A stretch of 64,000 nucleotides of DNA. Origin: Verrucomicrobiia bacterium. Lineage in GTDB: Bacteria; Verrucomicrobiota; Verrucomicrobiia; JABWAM01. The stretch lies in contig JADZFN010000067.1 of NCBI GenBank assembly GCA_020849895.1, positions 1-64,000 of the forward strand, in the 5' to 3' direction. Numbering within the stretch: the stretch's first letter is position 1; every line of letters begins with the position of its first letter. The notes beneath the pieces were generated by a model. It saw nothing but the letters and a program-made list of their open reading frames with translations, made no database searches and had not been told where the DNA came from. Positions 42,306-52,708 of the stretch are shown here, one piece after another. A program made the translations under genes and the position numbers.

Positions 42306-45300
42306 ATGATCAACCAGGTATTCTCCTTTTCACTCCGCCAACGCGCGTTTGTCTTCATCGGAACGGCCACTCTGGTCATCACGGGATGGTGGGCCTTCCG
42401 GAATCTCCCCATTGATGCCGTGCCCGACATCACCAACGTTCAGGTGCAGTTCAACGCGCGCAGCCGGTCCCTCGCCCCGGAGGAGCTCGAACGACTGATC
42501 GCCTACCCCATCGAGATGGAAATGGGCGGAATTCAGGGGCTGACCGAGCTGCGATCCATCAACAAGCTGGGCATTTCGCAGGTGACTCTGGCCTTCGAGG
42601 ACGGCATGGACATCTACCGCGCCCGCCAGCTCGCGGGCGAGCGTCTCCAGGCCATCGTCGAGGATCTGCCCTCCGGTGCGAAACCGAAGATGGCCCCTAT
42701 CTTCACCGGTCTGAGTGAGATCTATTATTACACGCTCGACTACGCGCCGGACGCCCCGAACAAGCCGGCGAACCGTTCCGAGCAATTGATGGAGCTCCGT
42801 CGCATCCAGGACTGGACGGTGAAGCCGATGCTACGGACCGTGCCCGGCGTCACGGAGGTCAACACCTCGGGAGGGTTCGAGAAGGAGATCCAGGTCCTCG
42901 CGGATCCGGAGAAAGTGAAGAACGTCGGGCTGTCCTTCGACGAGCTGGCCGGGATCATCGAGGAGAACACGCAGAACGAGGGAGGAAACACGATCAAGCG
43001 CGGAGGGCAGCAGATCGTGGTGCGCGCCGTCGGGCGGGTCCGCAGCCTCGAGGAGATCGCGCGGATCCCGCTGAAGTTCCGGCCAAGCGGGAAGACCCTC
43101 ACGGTGGGAGACGTTGCCGAGGTCGCCATCGGAGGGGCCCCGCGGACGAACGCCGCGCTCAAGAACGGGGAGGAAGTGATCCTGGGATCCGCGGTCATGC
43201 TGGCGGGAGAGAACAGCCGCTCCGTCTCCCGGGCCATCCACGCCAAGCTCGGAGACATCCAGACGAAACTGCCGCCGGGCGTGAAGATCACGACGGAGTA
43301 CAACCGCAGCGACGTCGTCGAGCAGACGATCGGAACGGTCCAACGAAACCTCTTCGAAGGCAGCATCCTGGTCGTCGCGGTGCTGCTGGCCATTCTGGGA
43401 AACTGGCGTGCGGCGCTGATCGTCTCCACGGCCATTCCGCTCTCGATGCTCTTCGCCTTCACGGGGATGCTCTACGGAGGCATTCCCGGGAGCCTGATGA
43501 GTCTCGGGGCCATCGACTTCGGCCTGATCGTGGACGGGGCGGTCATCATCACCGAGTGCGCGTTGCGAAGAATGGCCGAGCGACGACGCACCCTGGGAAA
43601 GCCCCTCGATCTCACGGAACGGTGTCGTGCCGTGTCGGCGGCGTGCAACGAAGTGGGCCGCCCGATGGTTTTCGGCGTGAGCATCATCACCATCGTCTAC
43701 TTCCCCATCCTGGCGCTCACCGGCATCGAGGGGAAGATGTTCCGCCCCATGGCGCTCACGGTGATCATGGCCCTTGTCGGGGCGCTGATTTTGGCCATGA
43801 CGCTGATTCCCGTGCTCTGCAGCCTGCTGCTGACGGACGTCTCCGAGCATGGCGACAACGCGCTGATCCGCCGTCTGAGGAAGCTTTACGAACCGTCCCT
43901 CCGCTGGTCCCTCCGCCATACCTCCGCCGTGGTGGGCGGCTCCATTCTGGCCTTCGCGGTCGCCGCGGCCATGTTCTCCCGGCTCGGAGCGGAGTTCATC
44001 CCGAAACTGGACGAAGGCTCCTTCGCCATGCAGTTGATCCGCACGCCGAGCATCAACGTGGACGCCTCGGTCGCGCTCCAGAAGCAGAGCGAACAGGTGC
44101 TGCTGAAGGAGATCCCGGAGATCCGCGACATCTTCTCGATGGTGGGGACCGCCGAGGTCGCCACATGCATCATGGGGGTGAACATCGCGGACACCTACGT
44201 GATGCTGAAGCCGAAGAGGGAATGGCCGAAGGTCAACGGACATCGGCGCACCAAAGAGGAGGTCGCCGGCGCGATCAAGGAGACGCTGGCGGCTCATGTC
44301 CCCGCGCAGTCGGTCCTGATCTCGCAGCCCATCGAGATGCGGTTCAACGAGATCCTGGAAGGCACGCGCGCCGATATCGCCGTCAAGGTTTTCGGGGACG
44401 ATTACGACGAACTGGAGCGCATCGCTTCGAAAGTGCGGGACATCCTGCAGGAGATTCGCGGGGCGGCCGACGTGGAGCTGGACGCCGTCGGCAAGACGCC
44501 GAATCTGGAGATTTCCCCGGATCGGGAGGCCATCCAGCGCTACGGCCTCCATGCCTCGGAGATCAACGATCTGGTGGGGATCGCCATGGGGGGAAAAGAG
44601 GCCGGTTTCGTCCTGGAGGGAAACCAGCGCACTCCCGTGGTGGTTCGAGCCACCGAGAAATCGCGGCAATCCATCGAGGATCTTCGCTATCTACCGGTCC
44701 GCACCCACGAAGGCGGGTTGATCGCCCTTGGACAGGTGGCCCACCTCCGCCTCACCGAGCAGGTGGAGACGGTTGCCCACGAATATGGGAGGCGGCGTGT
44801 CGCCATCCTGCTGAACCTGCGGGGGCGCGATGTGGACAGTTTCTTCAAGGAGGCGACCGAGGCCATCCGTGCGCAAGTGAAGATGCCCCCGAACACCTAC
44901 ATCGAGTGGGGCGGACAGTTCGAGAATCTGAAGCGCGCCAAGGAACGGCTCGCCATCGTGGTGCCCGTGTCGCTCGCCCTGATCTTTTTCCTCATCTTTT
45001 GCACGCTCCAGAACGTTCGTCAGACGATGGTCGTCTTCGCCTGCATCCCGTTGGCCATCACCGGCGGGATGTTCTCGATGGTGCTCCGGGGAATGCCCTT
45101 CAGCATCTCCGCGGGCATCGGGTTCATCGCGCTCAGCGGGATCGCGGCGCTCAACGGACTGGTGCTCGTCAACGGCTTCAACCGGTTGCGCAAGGAGGGG
45201 GCGCCTCTCGACGACGCCGTTTGGACGGGATCGTTCGCCCGGCTGCGCGCCATCATCATCACCTCGGCGGTGGCCAGCCTGGGATTCGTCCCCATGGCGA

Positions 45301-45485
45301 TCTCGACCGGCGCGGGGGCCGAGGTTCAGAAACCCCTGGCGACCGTCGTGATCGGCGGGATCGTCTCCTCGACGTTTCTCACCCTCGTCCTATTGCCGGT
45401 TCTGTACCGAAAGGTGGAGCGTCTCCCCTGGAGAACGCCCGTGAGGGAGGGATTGGCCTCCCCAACTCCCACGACCCCGGCTTGA
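42306..45485 (+). CDS. Heavy-metal RND efflux pump (CusA/CzcA family)
   Basis: A 1059-aa proton-driven inner-membrane pump. Seen: 'NLPIDAVPDITNVQVQFNARSRSLAPEELERLIAYPIE' region at the N-terminus, diagnostic of heavy-metal (HME) RND pumps; the proton-relay segment DFGLIVDGAVIITE (Asp404, Asp410, Glu417), where drug pumps have a DD pair; and the C-terminal 'GIGFIALSGIAALNGLVLVNGFN'. Whether it exports monovalent (Cu/Ag) or divalent (Zn/Co/Cd) ions cannot be read reliably. It is the last and largest gene of the operon starting near 39295; the M24 peptidase gene follows after 32 bases. No metal sensor gene (MerR, two-component) is seen. Confidence 0.94.
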   Translation: MINQVFSFSLRQRAFVFIGTATLVITGWWAFRNLPIDAVPDITNVQVQFNARSRSLAPEELERLIAYPIEMEMGGIQGLTELRSINKLGISQVTLAFEDGMDIYRARQLAGERLQAIVEDLPSGAKPKMAPIFTGLSEIYYYTLDYAPDAPNKPANRSEQLMELRRIQDWTVKPMLRTVPGVTEVNTSGGFEKEIQVLADPEKVKNVGLSFDELAGIIEENTQNEGGNTIKRGGQQIVVRAVGRVRSLEEIARIPLKFRPSGKTLTVGDVAEVAIGGAPRTNAALKNGEEVILGSAVMLAGENSRSVSRAIHAKLGDIQTKLPPGVKITTEYNRSDVVEQTIGTVQRNLFEGSILVVAVLLAILGNWRAALIVSTAIPLSMLFAFTGMLYGGIPGSLMSLGAIDFGLIVDGAVIITECALRRMAERRRTLGKPLDLTERCRAVSAACNEVGRPMVFGVSIITIVYFPILALTGIEGKMFRPMALTVIMALVGALILAMTLIPVLCSLLLTDVSEHGDNALIRRLRKLYEPSLRWSLRHTSAVVGGSILAFAVAAAMFSRLGAEFIPKLDEGSFAMQLIRTPSINVDASVALQKQSEQVLLKEIPEIRDIFSMVGTAEVATCIMGVNIADTYVMLKPKREWPKVNGHRRTKEEVAGAIKETLAAHVPAQSVLISQPIEMRFNEILEGTRADIAVKVFGDDYDELERIASKVRDILQEIRGAADVELDAVGKTPNLEISPDREAIQRYGLHASEINDLVGIAMGGKEAGFVLEGNQRTPVVVRATEKSRQSIEDLRYLPVRTHEGGLIALGQVAHLRLTEQVETVAHEYGRRRVAILLNLRGRDVDSFFKEATEAIRAQVKMPPNTYIEWGGQFENLKRAKERLAIVVPVSLALIFFLIFCTLQNVRQTMVVFACIPLAITGGMFSMVLRGMPFSISAGIGFIALSGIAALNGLVLVNGFNRLRKEGAPLDDAVWTGSFARLRAIIITSAVASLGFVPMAISTGAGAEVQKPLATVVIGGIVSSTFLTLVLLPVLYRKVERLPWRTPVREGLASPTPTTPA

Positions 45486-45517
45486 CGGAGCCCCGGACGA
45501 ACCCAAAGCTGGCTGCG

Positions 45518-46636
45518 ATGAACCGTTTGGCCTATGCCGCGAGCGAGCGGGACGCGGACATGCTTTACGCGACGCGCTTCCTGGCGCCCGATCCGTTCCT
45601 CTGGTTTGAGGCGAAGGGGCGCCGCGTCCTTCTCGTCAGCGAGCTCGAGTACGACCGCGCACGCCGCGAGGCCCACGCAGACGAGGTGATCGGCTTCTCT
45701 GAAGCGACGAGGGGGCTCCGCAAGCGGCTCGGGCGTGCGCCACGCGCCGCGGAACTCTGCGCGGCGGTCCTGAAGCGCCACAACGTCCGGAAAGCCCTCG
45801 TCGGACCCGACTTTCCGCTCAGCATGGCACGGGAACTGGCGAAGCTCGGCGTCCGCGTCGAGCCGCGCGAGGGCGGGCTCTTTCCCGAACGCGAGATCAA
45901 GACTGCAGCGGAGGTGCGGCAGGTGCGGGCTGCGCTTCGGGTGGCCTCGGCGCTCGTCGGGCGCGCAGCCGATCTCATCCGCCGTGCGCGTCCGCGCAAG
46001 GGGAGGCGCCTCTGGCTGGGCGGCGCACCACTCACCTCCGAGCGCGTGCAGGCCGAGGTGCGCAGAGAAGCCGCCCGGTGCGGTTACGAGGCCCCGCATC
46101 CGATCGTGGCGGGAGGCGTCCAGGGCTGCGATCCGCACGAGCGAGGACACGGCCCGCTCCGCGCCGGCGAGCTCATCGTCCTCGATATCTTTCCCCGGGA
46201 CCTCGCCAGCGGCTACCACGGCGATATGACACGGACGGTGGTGCGGGGCCGCGCTTCCGAGGCGCAGCGAAAACTCCACGACGCTGTGAGGCGCGCGCAG
46301 TCGCTCGCCTTCGGCTTGATCCGCGCGGGCGCCGATGGAATGAAAATCCACGCGCGCGTCCAAGATTTCTTCGAAACGCTTGGCTACCGCACGGGGGTGG
46401 CAAACGGCAGGCACGAGGGTTTCTTCCACGGTACGGGACACGGCCTCGGACTCGAGGTCCACGAAGCGCCGCGCATCAGCCGCGTCTCCTGCCGGCTGCG
46501 CGCCGGCCACGTGGTCACGGTCGAACCGGGGCTATACTACGCCTCGGTGGGCGGGGTGCGCCTCGAAGACGTCGTCCTCGTGCGCCACAGCGGCGCGGAA
46601 CGGCTGAGCCGCTGTCCGGTCCCGCTCGAACTCTAA
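45518..46636 (+). CDS. M24 family metallopeptidase (Xaa-Pro aminopeptidase-like)
   Basis: A 372-aa pita-bread fold peptidase that removes residues before proline. The N-terminal creatinase-like domain (residues ~1-140) is followed by the catalytic domain with the five metal ligands: Asp in 'VLDIFPRD', Asp in 'YHGDMTRT', His in 'GTGHGLGLEVHE', Glu in 'TVEPGLYY' and Glu in 'RLEDVVLV'. All are intact. The frame is open far upstream inside the pump gene, but that part is only a shadow; the ATG at 45518 begins the family's N-terminus (NRLAYAASERDADMLYAT). It follows the pump gene by 32 bases but is probably unrelated to metal efflux. Confidence 0.9.
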   Translation: MNRLAYAASERDADMLYATRFLAPDPFLWFEAKGRRVLLVSELEYDRARREAHADEVIGFSEATRGLRKRLGRAPRAAELCAAVLKRHNVRKALVGPDFPLSMARELAKLGVRVEPREGGLFPEREIKTAAEVRQVRAALRVASALVGRAADLIRRARPRKGRRLWLGGAPLTSERVQAEVRREAARCGYEAPHPIVAGGVQGCDPHERGHGPLRAGELIVLDIFPRDLASGYHGDMTRTVVRGRASEAQRKLHDAVRRAQSLAFGLIRAGADGMKIHARVQDFFETLGYRTGVANGRHEGFFHGTGHGLGLEVHEAPRISRVSCRLRAGHVVTVEPGLYYASVGGVRLEDVVLVRHSGAERLSRCPVPLEL

Positions 46637-46665
46637 TCAGGACCTTCCCGGATTTCAGGGGCGGA

Positions 46666-46693
46666 CGCGACGCTGCGCGGCCGGAGCGTCGCG
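46666..46693. terminator. 9-bp hairpin downstream of M24 peptidase
   Basis: CGCGACGCT (46666-46674) and AGCGTCGCG (46685-46693) form perfect arms with a 10-base loop, 29 bases after the M24 stop, between convergent genes. It lacks a T-run. Confidence 0.4.
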
Positions 46694-46717
46694 ATCCCCT
46701 CCTCCGCTCCTCCCCTT

Positions 46718-46745
46718 GGAAATTCCGAAAGTCTTCGGAGTTTCC
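46718..46745. terminator. 12-bp hairpin between convergent genes
   Basis: GGAAATTCCGAA (46718-46729) and TTCGGAGTTTCC (46734-46745) pair at 11 of 12 positions around the loop AGTC. It lies between the convergent M24 and aminotransferase genes and could end transcription in either direction, with no T-run. Confidence 0.45.
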
Positions 46746-46814
46746 GGTGAGGAAGTCATGCAGACGGCGCTTTGCGGCTCCTTCGACCGTCCCCCTTCGT
46801 CCACTCGAGGAAAA

Positions 46815-47921
46815 TCAGAAAGCGGCTCGTTCGTAGAACGCGCGGATTTTCTCGCAGACGTAGTCCACCTCGGATTCCGTCAGAGCGGGGAAGATCGGGA
46901 GCGAAAGGATCCGGTCCACAATCCGCTCCGTCACCGGCAGGTGCGGGAGGTCGGAGTAGAGCGCGGTCATCGCCGGCTGTTTGTGGTTCGGCACCGGATA
47001 ATGAACGCCGGTCCCGACCCCTTGCTCCTTGAGAAATTTCGCCAGCTCCTCGCGCTTCTCCACCTGCACGACGAACATGTGATAGACGGGGACGCAGCCG
47101 GGCCGCTCAACCGGCAGCGTCACCTGAGGCAATCCCTTGAGGCGTTCGCGGTACCAAGCCACCGCCTGGCGGCGTTTCGCGTTGAAGGCATCGAGATGCG
47201 CAAGCTGCTGGCGACCGACCGCCGCCTGGATCTCGTTGAAACGCATGTTGAAGCCCACCATCTCATGGAGATACTTGTCCTTGCGCCCGTGGTTGCGGAG
47301 CATCCGCACCTTCTCGGCGACCGCGCCGTCGTTGAGCGTGAGGCAACCGCCGTCGCCGAAGACCGTGAGGTTCTTCGAGGGATAGAAGGAGAACGCCGCG
47401 TAGGTCCCGAAGCTGCCGACGCGCCGCCCGTTCCACGCCGCCCCGTGAGCCTGCGCGCAGTCTTCGATCCAGAAGAAGCCCTTCTTGTCCGCAATCGTCT
47501 GGAGCCGCGCAAGGTCTGCGGGATGGCCGTAGAGATGGACCGGCATCAAGCCGACCGTCCGCGAGGTGATCTTCGATTCGAGATCGCCGATGTCCACCGT
47601 ATAGGTCTCATCCACATCCACGAAGACCGGCTTCGCGCCGGCGTGAACGATCGGTTCGATGCTCGGAAACGCCGTATGCGACGGCACCAGGATTTCGTCG
47701 CCCGGCTTCAGTTTCAACGCGAGGAGCAGGAGATGGACGGCGGACGTCCAATTCGACGACAGGACGCAATGCTTCGTGCCCGTATGCGCGGCCAACTCCT
47801 TCTCGAACGCCTTGCACTCGGCGCCCAGGATGAAGTTCTCCGAATCCACGGCGGCGAGGATGCGGTCCTTGATGCTCGAATCGATGTAGACGCGGGACAG
47901 AGGGATTTTCACGAAGCGCAT
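46815..47921 (-). CDS. DegT/DnrJ/EryC1/StrS family aminotransferase
   Basis: A 368-aa PLP-dependent enzyme that aminates (or, in some members, dehydrates) nucleotide-linked keto sugars for polysaccharides and antibiotics. Seen: 'FILGAECKAFEKELAAHTG', 'SSNWTSAVHLLLLALKLKPGDEILVPSHT' region, Asp154 of 'WIEDCAQAHGA' (PLP nitrogen), and the Schiff-base lysine in FYPSKNLTVFGDGG (Lys183), then 'FNMRFNEIQAAVGRQQL' and 'YPVPNHKQPA'. All are intact. I start at the ATG at 47921; a longer reading has no family residues. The gene is alone on the minus strand and may supply an amino sugar to the exopolysaccharide genes further right. Confidence 0.92.
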   Translation of the reverse strand: MRFVKIPLSRVYIDSSIKDRILAAVDSENFILGAECKAFEKELAAHTGTKHCVLSSNWTSAVHLLLLALKLKPGDEILVPSHTAFPSIEPIVHAGAKPVFVDVDETYTVDIGDLESKITSRTVGLMPVHLYGHPADLARLQTIADKKGFFWIEDCAQAHGAAWNGRRVGSFGTYAAFSFYPSKNLTVFGDGGCLTLNDGAVAEKVRMLRNHGRKDKYLHEMVGFNMRFNEIQAAVGRQQLAHLDAFNAKRRQAVAWYRERLKGLPQVTLPVERPGCVPVYHMFVVQVEKREELAKFLKEQGVGTGVHYPVPNHKQPAMTALYSDLPHLPVTERIVDRILSLPIFPALTESEVDYVCEKIRAFYERAAF

Positions 47922-47998
47922 GATATAGCCGCGCCGCGGAGCCACCCGCAAGCCCCTTCCGTCTTGCGCGATGCGGGGTGCTGCGGCACAACGGCTCC

Positions 47999-48796
47999 AT
48001 GCATTCCGCCCCTGTCGCCCTCGTGACCGGCGCCTCCCGTGGCATCGGCCGCGGGATCGCCGTCGCGCTCGCCCGCGCGGGTTACGGCGTGGCGATCAAC
48101 TACGCCGGCAACGCCGCCGCCGCTGAGGAATGCCGCCGCCTCTGCGCCGCCACCTCCCCGGAAGGCGCCTCCACGCGCTTCGCGCCTCTCCAGGCCGACA
48201 TCTCGCAGGCCGCCGACCGCCGCCGTCTCGTGGAGGAAACCCTGCGGCTTTTCGGAAGGTTGGATCTGCTCGTGAACAACGCGGGCGTCGCCCCCGCCGT
48301 GCGGGCCGACCTTCTCGATGCCAGCGAGGAAAGTTTGGATCGCCTCCTCGCCGTCAACGTGAAAGGGCCTTTCTTTCTCACGCAGCTCGTGGCCCGGCAC
48401 TGGCAGGAAACCGCGAAGACGTGGCCGGCGCACGGCAACCGCCCGAAGATCGTCACGATCTCTTCGATCTCCGCCTCCACCGCAAGCGTGAACCGCGGCG
48501 ATTACTGCATCTCGAAAGCCGCGCTCACGATGCTCACCCCCCTCTTCGCGGCCCGTCTCGCCGAGCTCGGTGTCCGTGTCTACGAAATCCGTCCCGGCAT
48601 CATCGCCACGGACATGACCGGTCCCGTGAAGGCCAAGTACGACGCGCTCATCGCCGGCGGCCTCACTCCGATCCGCCGCTGGGGCGCACCCGAAGACGTC
48701 GGCCGGGCCGTCGTCGCCTTCGCCACCGACGCCTTCCCCTTCACCACCGGCGAGGTGATCCATGTGGACGGCGGGTTCCACTTGCGCACGCTGTGA
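47999..48796 (+). CDS. Short-chain dehydrogenase/reductase (SDR)
   Basis: A 265-aa classical SDR using NAD(P)H. Seen: the dinucleotide motif TGASRGIG (residues ~10-17), NNAG, the catalytic Ser of 'TISSISAS', YCISK (Tyr and Lys, near 168-172) and 'RPGIIATDM'; the C-terminus '[15 protein letters not shown]' is the usual SDR ending. Annotated homologues are 3-ketoacyl-ACP reductases, but the next gene is a GH88 unsaturated glucuronyl hydrolase and some SDRs (KduD type) reduce keto-deoxy-uronates, so a role in uronate use is plausible. The start is the ATG at 47999, 70 bases before the GH88 gene ends its spacer and divergent from the aminotransferase. Confidence 0.88.
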   Translation: MHSAPVALVTGASRGIGRGIAVALARAGYGVAINYAGNAAAAEECRRLCAATSPEGASTRFAPLQADISQAADRRRLVEETLRLFGRLDLLVNNAGVAPAVRADLLDASEESLDRLLAVNVKGPFFLTQLVARHWQETAKTWPAHGNRPKIVTISSISASTASVNRGDYCISKAALTMLTPLFAARLAELGVRVYEIRPGIIATDMTGPVKAKYDALIAGGLTPIRRWGAPEDVGRAVVAFATDAFPFTTGEVIHVDGGFHLRTL

Positions 48797-48866
48797 ACCG
48801 CGGGCCCTCCGAAAATCCTTCTCCCTTCATTCTCCCGCATCTCACTCCCGCCTTTCGTAGACCTCC

Positions 48867-50243
48867 ATGATCACTCCCGATCACTCCCTCTCGCTCGCCT
48901 CGCTCAAGCCGAAGATCGCGCGCCTCTTCGGCCTCTCGGCCGTAAAGATCCGTTCCCTCGAAAAAAGCTGGCACCCCGGGCAAGGCGCTCCCGTCTTCAC
49001 CGTCAAGGGGCGCTACACCGCGCGCGGCTGGACGGAGTGGACGCAGGGGTTTCAGTTCGGCTCGGCGCTGCTCCAGTTCGATGCTGCCGGCGACAAGGGA
49101 TTCCTCGAACGCGCGCGCCAGCGAATCGTCGAGGTCATGGCGAGCCACGTCTCGCACATTGGCGTCCACGACCACGGCTTCAACAACGTGAGCACCTACG
49201 GGAACCTGCTCCGCTTGATGCGCGCCGGACGGATTCCCGAAAACGCCGGCGAACGCGCCTTCGCCGAGCTTGCCCTCAAGGTCAGCGGCGCCGTCCAGGC
49301 CGTCCGCTGGTCGCGCACGGCGGACCGTCGCGGGTATATCTATTCCTTCAACGGCCCGCATTCCCTCTTCGCCGACACGATCCGCTCCCTGCGTTCTCTC
49401 GCCCTCGCCCATCAGCTCGGACACCGCCTCATGGGCGAGATGGACCGGCAGATCTCGATCCTCGAGCGACTGATCCAGCATGCCGCCGTCACCGCGCAGT
49501 TCAACATTTGGTACGGCGAAGGGCGCGACGCCTACGACGCGCGTGGGCGCGTCGCCCACGAGTCCATCTTCAACGTGAACGACGGCCACTATCGTTGCCC
49601 GAGTTCGCAGCAGGGGTATTCACCCTTCAGCACCTGGACGCGCGGGCTCGCCTGGATCATGTGCGGTTACGCCGAACAACTCGAGTGGCTCGACACCCGT
49701 CCCGATGCCGAGCTGAAGCCCTTCGGAGGAAGAAAGGCGATCGAGGCAATGATGGTGAAGGCCGCTTCGGCAACATGCGATTTCTACGCTGAGAACACTC
49801 CTCCCGACGGTGTTCCCTATTGGGATACGGGCGCGCCCGGCCTCGCAAAGCTGGGCGACTGGGCGTCGCGCCCTTCGGATCCGTTCAACGCGTACGAACC
49901 GGTGGACAGCTCCGCCGCCGCCATCGCCGCGCAGGGTCTCTGGCGCTTCGGAGGCTGGCTCGGCCGCAAGGGCCAACGGAAGGGCGCCTACTACCAGCAC
50001 CTCGCGCTCGTTGTGGCGAACACGATCTTCGACGCGCCTTACCTCTCGACCGACGCAAAGCATCAGGGGCTTCTCCTCCACTCCGTCTACCATCGCCCCA
50101 ACGGCTGGGATCATGTCCCGCGCGGCTTCAAGATCCCCTGCGGCGAATCCTCGATGTGGGGGGATTACCACGCCCGCGAACTCGCCCTGCTCCTCCTCCG
50201 CGAGGCCGAAGGGAAACGTCCGCTCCGCTTCTTCGACATCTAA
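48867..50243 (+). CDS. GH88 unsaturated glucuronyl hydrolase
   Basis: A 458-aa (alpha/alpha)6-barrel enzyme. Seen: the catalytic aspartate region 'GVHDHGFNNVSTYGNLLRLM', 'SFNGPHSLFADTIRSLRSLALAHQLG', 'ESIFNVNDGHYRCPSSQQGYSPFSTWTRGLAW' region (second catalytic Asp) and 'YEPVDSSAAAIAAQGLW', all of which match GH88. These enzymes remove the unsaturated uronic acid from the non-reducing end of oligosaccharides made by polysaccharide lyases (glycosaminoglycan, ulvan or xanthan types). No signal peptide, so it works in the cytosol. It follows the SDR gene by 70 bases on the same strand. No lyase is in the window. Confidence 0.9.
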   Translation: MITPDHSLSLASLKPKIARLFGLSAVKIRSLEKSWHPGQGAPVFTVKGRYTARGWTEWTQGFQFGSALLQFDAAGDKGFLERARQRIVEVMASHVSHIGVHDHGFNNVSTYGNLLRLMRAGRIPENAGERAFAELALKVSGAVQAVRWSRTADRRGYIYSFNGPHSLFADTIRSLRSLALAHQLGHRLMGEMDRQISILERLIQHAAVTAQFNIWYGEGRDAYDARGRVAHESIFNVNDGHYRCPSSQQGYSPFSTWTRGLAWIMCGYAEQLEWLDTRPDAELKPFGGRKAIEAMMVKAASATCDFYAENTPPDGVPYWDTGAPGLAKLGDWASRPSDPFNAYEPVDSSAAAIAAQGLWRFGGWLGRKGQRKGAYYQHLALVVANTIFDAPYLSTDAKHQGLLLHSVYHRPNGWDHVPRGFKIPCGESSMWGDYHARELALLLLREAEGKRPLRFFDI

Positions 50244-50321
50244 CCGCGCCGCGGCGGCAACTGCCTCTTTCTCGTCAAGCAGGCCTCCCTCCTCGCCCGT
50301 CCCTTCTTCTTCTTTCTCAAC

Positions 50322-50341
50322 GCCACGAAGGCCTCCGTGGC
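50322..50341. terminator. Short hairpin between convergent GH88 and S41 genes
   Basis: GCCACG (50322-50327) pairs with CGTGGC (50336-50341) around AAGGCCTC. Six base pairs only; its position between convergent genes is the main argument. The rest of 50244-50416 holds no gene I can support. Confidence 0.25.
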
Positions 50342-50416
50342 CAAGCGCAAACTCGACTCGCCGCTCAGAAGCTGAAGGCTAAGAGCGACCCATGGGATTT
50401 CCGTCGTTTCAGCCTT

Positions 50417-51727
50417 TTACTTTTCCCGGCCGACGCGGTTTTTGAAGGCGTTGATCCCCTTGATGAGGTCCACGGCGCGGTCGAGCTGGAGATCGCGCGC
50501 GGGCAGCTTCCGGGTCCCGTCGGGAAGGAACTCCTCCGCTTTCGGCGCCTCTTTGTTCGCGGGGTCCGCAGCCTGGCTGCGCTGGATGAGGATCTGGCTC
50601 CAGTCCTCGTCGCTCATGGGGACGAGAATGTCCGGCGTGATCCCGTGCTCGTGGATGACCTTTCGGCTCGGGGTGTAGTATTTGGCCGTGGTGAGACGGA
50701 TGGCGCAGTTGCCCTTGACGGGGATGACGCTCTGGACGGAACCCTTGCCGAAGCTGGTCTCGCCGACGAGAACGGCGCGCTTCGTGTCCTGCAGGGCGCC
50801 GGCGACGATCTCGGCGCCGCTGGCGCTGCCTTCGTTGATGAGGACGACGAGCGGATAGTCCGGGTGCGGTTTCGACGAACGCACGCGGTATTCCTGCTTT
50901 GCGGCGGGGTTGCGCCCTTCGGTGAAAACGACGAGCTGATCCTTGGGGAGAAACTTGCCCGCGACGTCCACGGCGGATTCGAGGAGACCGCCGGGGTTGT
51001 TTCGCAGGTCGAGCACCAGCCCGACGAGACCGTCCTTCTCGATTTTCTGGAGGGCCTTTTCGAACTCGTCGGCGGTCGGCTCGTTGAACTGGACGATGCG
51101 GACGTAGCCGATCCCGCCGTCCATGACCTTGGCGTCCTTGACGCTCTCGACCTTGATCATGGCGCGGACGATGACGACGTCCTTCACCTCGCGGGTGCTC
51201 GGGCGGAGGATCGTGATGGTGACCTTGGTGCTCGGCATGCCGCGGAGCTGCTTGACGGCATCGCCGAGGGAGAGGCGTTCGGTGGATTTACCCTCGATGC
51301 GGATGATCTTGTCGTTGGGGAGGAGGCCGGCCTTGAAGCCCGGCGTGTCCTCCATGGGAGAGATGATGGTGAGCACGCCATCCTTCATCCCGACGACGAC
51401 GCCGATGCCGCCAAACTGGCCGCCGGTTTCCTGCTTCATCTCTTCATAGTTGGAAGGCTCCATGAACTGGCTGTGAGGGTCGAGTCCGCTGAGCATTCCC
51501 TTGAGCGCGCTGTAGGTGAGGTCCTGATAGCTCAGCTTGGAGCCGTCCACGTAATCTTTTCGGATGATCTCCATGACGCTCGTGAAGAGCTCGAAGTTGC
51601 GGTAGGCGGACTCCTTATCCTGCTCCTTGTCTTCCGCAGCGGCGGAAAGGATCTGGACGCGCCAGCCGAGCGCGAAGCTTCCGAGCAGCAGGGCGATGAA
51701 GATGAGACTGGAAGCGCGGCGGGGCAT
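50417..51727 (-). CDS. S41 family C-terminal processing protease (CtpA-like)
   Basis: A 436-aa serine protease anchored by an N-terminal membrane helix (SLIFIALLLGSFALGW). After a helical part comes a PDZ domain (~105-180, 'GGIGVVVGMKDGVLTIISPMEDTPGFKAGLLPNDKIIRIEG' region), then the protease core with 'LDLRNNPGG', the serine motif NEGSASGAEI (Ser303 the likely nucleophile) and the general base Lys328 in GETSFGKGSVQ. The dyad is intact. CtpA/Prc proteins process or degrade periplasmic proteins from their C-termini, which could bear on PEP-CTERM proteins, though none is known to do so. It is the last gene of the exosortase operon, eight bases after the decarboxylase gene. Confidence 0.92.
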   Translation of the reverse strand: MPRRASSLIFIALLLGSFALGWRVQILSAAAEDKEQDKESAYRNFELFTSVMEIIRKDYVDGSKLSYQDLTYSALKGMLSGLDPHSQFMEPSNYEEMKQETGGQFGGIGVVVGMKDGVLTIISPMEDTPGFKAGLLPNDKIIRIEGKSTERLSLGDAVKQLRGMPSTKVTITILRPSTREVKDVVIVRAMIKVESVKDAKVMDGGIGYVRIVQFNEPTADEFEKALQKIEKDGLVGLVLDLRNNPGGLLESAVDVAGKFLPKDQLVVFTEGRNPAAKQEYRVRSSKPHPDYPLVVLINEGSASGAEIVAGALQDTKRAVLVGETSFGKGSVQSVIPVKGNCAIRLTTAKYYTPSRKVIHEHGITPDILVPMSDEDWSQILIQRSQAADPANKEAPKAEEFLPDGTRKLPARDLQLDRAVDLIKGINAFKNRVGREK

Positions 51728-51735
51728 GGGCGGGA

Positions 51736-52695
<960 letters not shown>

Positions 52696-52708
52696 GGGAG
52701 GAGGGAGG

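Noticed and set aside
43556-45517. An apparent N-terminal extension of the M24 peptidase of about 650 residues
   Set aside because: This part overlaps the pump gene in another frame and has shadow composition; the peptidase starts properly at 45518.
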